A stretch of DNA of 64,000 bases from Macrostomum hystrix. Lineage: Eukaryota; Platyhelminthes; Macrostomidae. The first letter of the stretch is position 1; the number at the start of each line of letters is the position of its first letter. A program made the translations under genes and the position numbers. The notes under the pieces were generated by a model that was given only the letters and a program-made list of their open reading frames with translations, searched no databases and was not told the origin of the DNA. Positions 59,201 through 64,000 of this stretch are shown piece after piece. The stretch is taken from positions 8,161,501 to 8,225,500 of the forward strand of contig CATNEN010000029.1 in assembly GCA_950097015.1 (NCBI GenBank). The letters are read 5' to 3'.

Positions 59201-62200
59201 CTTCTACAACTACATCGACCAGTACCACACTAACCACTAGTATTCCTAGTACTAGCCCGAGTACAACTTCAACTAGCACGACTCCAACGACTAGTACCAC
59301 AACAACAACGCCAACTACGACTACTACAACTTCTACTACAACTACTACTCCAAGTACGACTACTACGACCAGCACAACTAGGCCAACAACAACAACAGCC
59401 ACTTCGACTAGTACTAGTACTACTACCACTCCTGTCCCAACAAGTACGGAAAATTTATGCCAATGTACTAAATTTTCGCTTTTTTAATCTTGTAATATTG
59501 TTAATAGCACACCGAAATTTGTTAAAGTAAATCTTGTAAATCTTGCGTACTTGTTGTCTCAAGCCAGAGCTGAATCAGACAATCAGCTGAGCACGAAAAT
59601 CTGTACACCCAAACCACTATCTACACAGGATGTCCATCCGTGAATCTTCTATCATCGACCGATTATCTTCCGACGTGGGCGATCTCAGGTGGAACCTATT
59701 CGCCCACCATCGGTTACAGCGTTACCAGAGGCCAGTTTCTCACGATCGACATCACGGCAAATAGTTGCCGCACGCCGAATTACGTTTTCTCTGTGAGTCT
59801 GGCAATCTATGAAATCTGTTATTTTCTCGATTAACGCATAGTTTTTGACACTGCGCAATAACATGCCCGCGTGAAAAACCATCACAGGTTTGCGTGATAG
59901 GAGGCAACGTCAAGCAGTCGGATCTATTCTACCGAACTTCATCAGCCGGTGGATTTTCTGTGCTCTCCGATTCCCAAGCATCCTCACTCGACTCCCCCGG
60001 CGTGCTATGCTACACTATCAACTTCAATGTTCACACATTTCTGATTGCTCCGAAAGAGCCTAAGTCAAGCGACCCTTCTGCCGCGGTGTATCAGTTCTAC
60101 TTATCCATTCAGGGCTGCTTCAATCCTCTCCCTATGTGCGTACCTCCTACTTCGTCGACTACTACAACTAGTACAACTACAACGCAGACTACAACAGGGA
60201 CAACCCCGACTACTACAACTGTAACTTCAACTTGTAAGCGCTTGTGATTGAAGCGAGAGTTTTTTACTACATATTGGTGCGAATTAAAGGATCAAGAGTG
60301 TAACTCATTCACATTATTCGAGATATTACTGTATTATGGTTGGAAAAAAACTAACAAAGATTTAAATGGATTTAAATTTCAGTCTGCCCAATGGTGAATG
60401 CGCTGTCGCGACTCGACTATCTGCCGATGCAGTTCATTTCGGGTCAAGATTCATTCAACGATGCCACTGGATTCAGAATCGGTGTGACTGGCGGGGGTCG
60501 ACTGTTTGTTGACTTGACCGCCGGCAACTGCAGGAGTGCTGTTTATGTTGACCGAGTGTGTACTTTTAGTTCCATTTTTAAAACGAATTCTCATGAACTA
60601 CTACTATCCTGATGCTGATACTTTTACTACTACTGACTCAATCGCTTTCAGATCTGCTTATCAGGCAACATCAAACAGGCCACAATACAGTACAGACAGA
60701 GTGGCCTGTTCCAGACACTCACGGCCTCCTTGTCTCTCGTAAGCGATATTCTGTCAGCGGATCTGTGCTACACTTTCGGCTTCCAGGTGGCTGAATTCAC
60801 TGTGCAACCCAGGTCGTTAAAATCTTTTTCTGCGTCGAGTTTGAGCTATCAGACATACCTGGAGATTATCGGCTGTTTTGTGCCAATCAATCCGGCCTGC
60901 ATCACTACTACTACGCCGACCACAACAACTAGCACGACCACCAGTACGACGCCGTCAACTACTACAACCACATCGACTACTACTACAACGCCTACAACCT
61001 CTACAACTAGTACAAGTACTGTCCCAACGACAACTTGTAAGTGTGCTTAGATCTCCTTCAGGCTAGATAAAGATGTCTATCTGAGATATACTTAAGGATT
61101 TTCGTTATAACAAAAACGCATAATTTTTAATGAAGGAAATGTTTCTAAACCAATTTATTGTCGAATTATCTGAACACAAAGCTGCATATTTCAGCCTGCC
61201 CGGAGGTCAACCTGATGACAAGCAGCGTCTACCTGCCCAGATTCGCCATCACGGGAGGCACCTACAGTGAAATTGTCGGCTACATTTTTCCCAGCGGAAC
61301 AGCTGACTCCCTGGTGATTGACATCTCCGTGCTCGGCTGCCGCAGCGCCGCCTACGTCACGAGGGTGAGCTTGTCAAGTTAGGCTTTGAATGTCACAGCA
61401 AGCTTGGCTGACGTTTTGCCTTATGCATGTATACTTTTTACGAGCTTAGTTTCGACCAAAAACGTTTATGTTTTCAGATTTGCGTGATGGGCAACATACG
61501 GCAGGCAACAATTACCTACAAAGTGTCCGCTGCCAGCGCAACTAGTACTTTGGCTTCGTCCGAGACTGCCATAATTTCAACCGCCAGCAGATACTGTTAT
61601 TCTGTGGGATTCAATGTTTACAGTGTGTCACTGATGCCCCGATCGATGCAGCTGCCCGCAATAGCCAACTATCAGTTTTACCTTGAACTTTATGCCTGCA
61701 CAAGCCCATTGCCACCGGCATGTCAGGTACTGAGCACAAGCACGACTTCAACATCTACTACTCCAAGTACTGCAACTTCGACAATGCGAAAGTCGACAAC
61801 TACTTCAACGACTCCAACTTCAACAACAAGTTCAATGACTTCTTCGACAACGCCGACAACAACTTCCAGTACCACTACCACAATCTCTACAACACCGACG
61901 TCTACCACGACATCAACGACCACTACAAAACCCACTACTATAGCGAGCACCCAGTCAACAACAACAACAAGTAGCACTACAGCGCCAACGTCCACTTCCA
62001 GTACCACTACAACTACATCCACAATAACAAGTACACCAGCGACGACAAGCACAACAACAACTACTACTACACCCACAACTACAACTACAACACCTACAAC
62101 AACTAGTACTACACCGACAACATCAACTACTACGAGTACTACTACGAGCACAACTCCTACAACTACGTCAACTACAACAACGCCTACAACAATAACTACG

Positions 62201-64000
62201 CCGATAACAACACCCTCCACAGCAACAACTGCTACTACTAAAACGATTAGCACAACCACTACGCCAACAACTTCAACAACTACACCCACAACAACTCGAA
62301 CAACAACTATTACAACTACAGTGCCTAGTACAACTACGGTATGCGTCTGTCCAACTAACTACCAGCCAGTGTTTAAAAATGTGAAAGCTGTTGAAATGAA
62401 TCTTCGCTTTGCCAACATGCAATGGTTTAGCGACTATCGAGTGGCCGAAAGCTGGCGCTACCAGCAGCTGGCAAACTATCTAGTAGAGACGGTGATGGCG
62501 TCTGCTAGGCAGACCAGTCTGTACCAGGAGCTGCAGGATGTTGTCAATATCAGGTTCACGGAGGGCAGTGTGAGAGCCACTTTTAACTTGGTGGTTCGGG
62601 ACAGCTCTAAAAACACGGCGGCCAGTTTACTGAGCTTGCTTGAAAAGGGACTCAGCACCATGCCGTTAGGTGGCATCATAATTGACGGCATTAGCTCTCC
62701 GGGTGAGACTTTGTTGTTGTTTCTGTTCTTTTTATCTTTCGAAGAAAATAGAGGAATGTTTCAGAGAGCTGAGTGCCTGAACACTTGATGATGGGAGAAA
62801 GAGGAATGATTGCTGAAAACTATATATTATTTATCAGTTCAGACCTGGCTGCTCTTTTGATGGACGCGAAATTGGGCCACGGCTTGCATTTAAGATAGAC
62901 AAGAGCTCCAATAGAAGCTAAATATACGAGCTACATACGTATTTATTTAGCGAATTTTGTCAGGTGTGCCGTCAAAGTGTTTCGATTCGCCACGAGTCCC
63001 ATTTTTAGTACAGACGGTTCAGTGTAGTGTCAACGAGAAGGTCACGACTTTACTAGCCAAAGCTGCTACTGATCATAGCTGATCTTGAATGCTCTTGTCA
63101 ACTCTGGGTTTTAACCGCCACGAAGTTCACAAGTTTTCGCAAGACTTACACAAGAGCTCGAGCCTAATTGAATGCAACTGATATTACAGCCTGTAACTTA
63201 AACGATTAAAACATAAATGTATAGATTCACGGTGATTGCACATAACCCAGTTGGGTTATATATGTTCAGTAGACTGTACCGCCAACAGGAGGGCCACCAA
63301 ACCCCAGCTCATGCTGAGACACATTCTCCCCCAGCTAGGTGACAAGTCTGATTCGCAAGGAAGAAACAGTTTCCCTTTGTTAACAGTAAAAATACCACGA
63401 TGGGTATTTCAAATACAAACATTTTTCGTTTTTCGATGTCTCCCGAAATGCTCAACCAATGGCCATGAAAATCCAGAACGCGGGCAAAAATTTTCCGCTC
63501 TGTCTGATGAAACTGCTTCCAGAATCACAAAACATCGGCATCTTCGGGATATTCGACAATTCTCGTCGGGGTTGTCTCATGGCAAAAACTACCAATATAG
63601 TCATAATTATATGTTAATTTTTATATTATTGATCGAATATGGATTCGCCGTGTAGGTTTATATCGAGCATGTCAGTTGTCCTTGTCATCAGAGTCTCCGC
63701 TGAATATCTCGAATATGAATTCGGTTTATAGGAGCTATCATGAAGTAGGCAGTGGGTATATGAAATAGCCCCGTGGTTTTTCCCCGGGGGAAAAATAGCG
63801 TGGTTATAAGGCACCTCTACCCTGGGTCAGGTGATGAGATGCTTGGATTAGGCGAAAATCGTAGCAAATAAAAAAGTATTTTTTTATGGACTCCACATTA
63901 TGGCTTGGAAATCCGCCGACCCGCAGAGCTGACCACTGCAGGTCCGGCCTCCACTGCCGCCGTCGTCGTCACGTCGACCACTCTCGGGCTGCACGTGTCT
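47221..64000 (+). CDS. Giant SEA-domain mucin with 14 six-cysteine modules (3' end outside window)
   Basis: Exons: 47221-47233, 47926-48141, 48287-48895, 49065-49228, 49305-49920, 50542-50714, 50830-51304, 51487-51656, 51768-52305, 52397-53874, 54003-54566, 54889-55270, 55702-55871, 56950-57412, 57611-57783, 58016-58597, 58828-59443, 59629-59792, 59888-60233, 60383-60555, 60652-61036, 61195-61364 and 61478-62702. All phases fit (at least 3,288 aa). A last exon may begin at 63929 or 63942. Exon 1 (ATGGGGCCTATCG) joins in phase 1 to give MGPIAVAATYFILAVLQLA, a clear signal peptide, then a short Cys segment. Fourteen modules of about 130 aa with six cysteines alternate with Thr-rich linkers. The C-terminal part (about aa 3168-3288) is a SEA domain with the GSV cleavage-type motif in FTEGSVRATF. 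Expected to be a secreted or surface gel-forming or membrane mucin; function unknown. The exon-1 assignment and anything after 62702 are inferences. Confidence 0.85.
47340..47800 (+). repeat. 61-bp minisatellite in mucin intron 1
   Basis: About 7-8 copies of a unit starting GCAGAAAGATCTGATTTGAA, at 47401, 47462, 47523, 47584, 47645, 47706 and 47767. It lies between the signal-peptide exons 47221-47233 and 47926-48141. Confidence 0.95.
50030..50345 (+). mobile_element. Interspersed repeat family B, copy 1 (mucin intron)
   Basis: GCCATGAAAATCCA, TTCTCGTCGGGTTGTCT, GGCAAGAACCACCAATATAG and CCCCGGGGGAAAAATAGC occur in the same order as in the copy at 63386-63810. Confidence 0.6.
55880..56400 (-). 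mobile_element. Interspersed repeat family B, copy 2 (inverted, in the GC-AG intron)
   Basis: Reverse complement of the copy at 63386-63810: CCACGCTATTTTTAGCC, GTGGTTTTTGCCACCAGATA, TGTGATTCTGGAA, TTCTGGATTTTCAT and GGTATTTGAAATACGTACC correspond to blocks of that copy. Confidence 0.6.
61478..62702 (+). other. Last module, long Thr linker and SEA domain of the giant mucin
   Basis: After the 14th module comes the longest Thr-rich linker (about 61725-62340), then V-C-V-C-P and a SEA-like domain from about 62365. The domain has the segments VEMNLRFANMQW, YQQLANYLVETVMASA, YQELQDVVNIRFTEGSV and ATFNLVVRDSS. SEA domains sit next to the membrane in transmembrane mucins and self-cleave at G|S-V-V-V; here the site reads G-S-V-R-A. 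The exon ends in phase 1 at a GTGAGA donor. Confidence 0.8.
62703..63928 (+). other. Putative last-mapped intron of the mucin gene
   Basis: No coding motif is visible in about 1.2 kb after the SEA exon. It contains a family B repeat copy at about 63386-63810. Two in-register acceptors follow (CCCGCAG ending at 63925 or CACTGCAG ending at 63941). After either, the frame reads GPASTAAVVVTSTTLGLHV to the window edge, possibly the start of a juxtamembrane or membrane segment. Confidence 0.4.
63386..63810 (+). mobile_element. Interspersed repeat family B, copy 3, with inverted ends
   Basis: The left end AAAAATACCACGATGGGTAT resembles the reverse complement of the right part (AAAAACCACGGGGCTATTTC). 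The core shares GCCATGAAAATCCAGAAC, AGAATCACAAAACATCGGCA and TTCTCGTCGGGGTTGTCT with the other copies. It looks like a MITE. Confidence 0.6.

Larger units (their letters stand above)
48287..61725 (+). repeat. Fourteen tandem six-cysteine coding modules
   Basis: Approximate modules: 48287-48720; 49065-49228 + 49305-49560; 50542-50714 + 50830-51090; 51487-51656 + 51768-52020; 52397-52800; 53143-53575; 53709-53874 + 54003-54250; 54403-54566 + 54889-55150; 55702-55871 + 56950-57180; 57611-57783 + 58016-58265; 58431-58597 + 58828-59085; 59629-59792 + 59888-60140; 60383-60555 + 60652-60900; 61195-61364 + 61478-61725. Shared pattern: C-P-x-V-x-G-(L/M)-S...Y-(I/L)-P...(A/S)-I-x-G...G-(F/Y)...L-x-I-D-(L/I)-(T/S)-x-x-G-C-R-S, then (V/I)-C-L-x-G-N-V-(R/K)-x-A...L-C-Y...I-x-P...L-K...Y-x-F-(Y/F)-(L/V)-S-(I/V)-x-A-C-F-T-P-L...C-L. 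Each is followed by a Thr/Ser/Pro linker. I do not recognise this module as a named domain. Confidence 0.85.

Noticed and set aside
48669-62289. Many minus-strand Val-rich frames across the mucin linkers
   Set aside because: They are the complement of ACN-rich Thr linkers, end at each module and have no independent features.

Overview
The window is eukaryotic nuclear DNA from an invertebrate animal. Genes are split by short GT-AG introns. The protein families are animal ones: a twitchin/titin-like giant kinase, a MARCH1/8-type membrane E3 ligase, ALKBH8, a CDC34/UBE2R ubiquitin-conjugating enzyme, a CD225/dispanin protein and SEA-domain mucins. Coding DNA is fairly GC-rich and intergenic DNA is AT-rich. 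Minisatellites and short interspersed repeats are abundant. A spiralian, perhaps a free-living flatworm, is my guess, but the sequence alone does not prove it.

Layout. 1-394: end of a C-type-lectin-like exon that runs into a 47-bp minisatellite (to about 1455) which has copied the exon tail together with its splice donor. 4694-24480 (+): a complete 18-exon twitchin-like gene. Its exon lengths sum to 11,571 nt and encode about 3,856 aa (about 18 Ig, 15 FnIII, one kinase). Its largest intron holds an intronless antisense gene (15998-17749) for a Thr-rich membrane mucin. 25.5-26.1 kb: 17-bp minisatellite. 27062-27548 (+): terminal exon of a CD225/dispanin protein. 30099-32105 (-): MARCH1/8-like E3 in three coding exons. 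34967-37961 (-): ALKBH8 in three exons with three apparent +1 frame shifts, two of them possible at the same ACTGAG sequence. 38.0-43.7 kb: AT-rich DNA with interspersed elements, including a 435-bp MITE with an 8-bp target duplication. 43703-46071 (+): CDC34/UBE2R E2 with about 45 copies of a 22-bp minisatellite in its last intron. 47221 to beyond the right edge (+): a giant secreted or membrane mucin with a signal peptide split over two exons, 14 copies of a six-cysteine module that I do not recognise, separated by Thr-rich linkers, and a SEA domain.

The genes do not form an operon or a common pathway. Two act in ubiquitin transfer (the MARCH-like E3 and the CDC34-like E2), but nothing in the sequence links them. 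The most interesting items are the 14-module mucin with its phase-1/phase-0/phase-1 exon architecture, the recurrent +1 shifts in ALKBH8, the amplified exon-end/splice-site minisatellite, and the mucin gene nested antisense inside the muscle giant gene.
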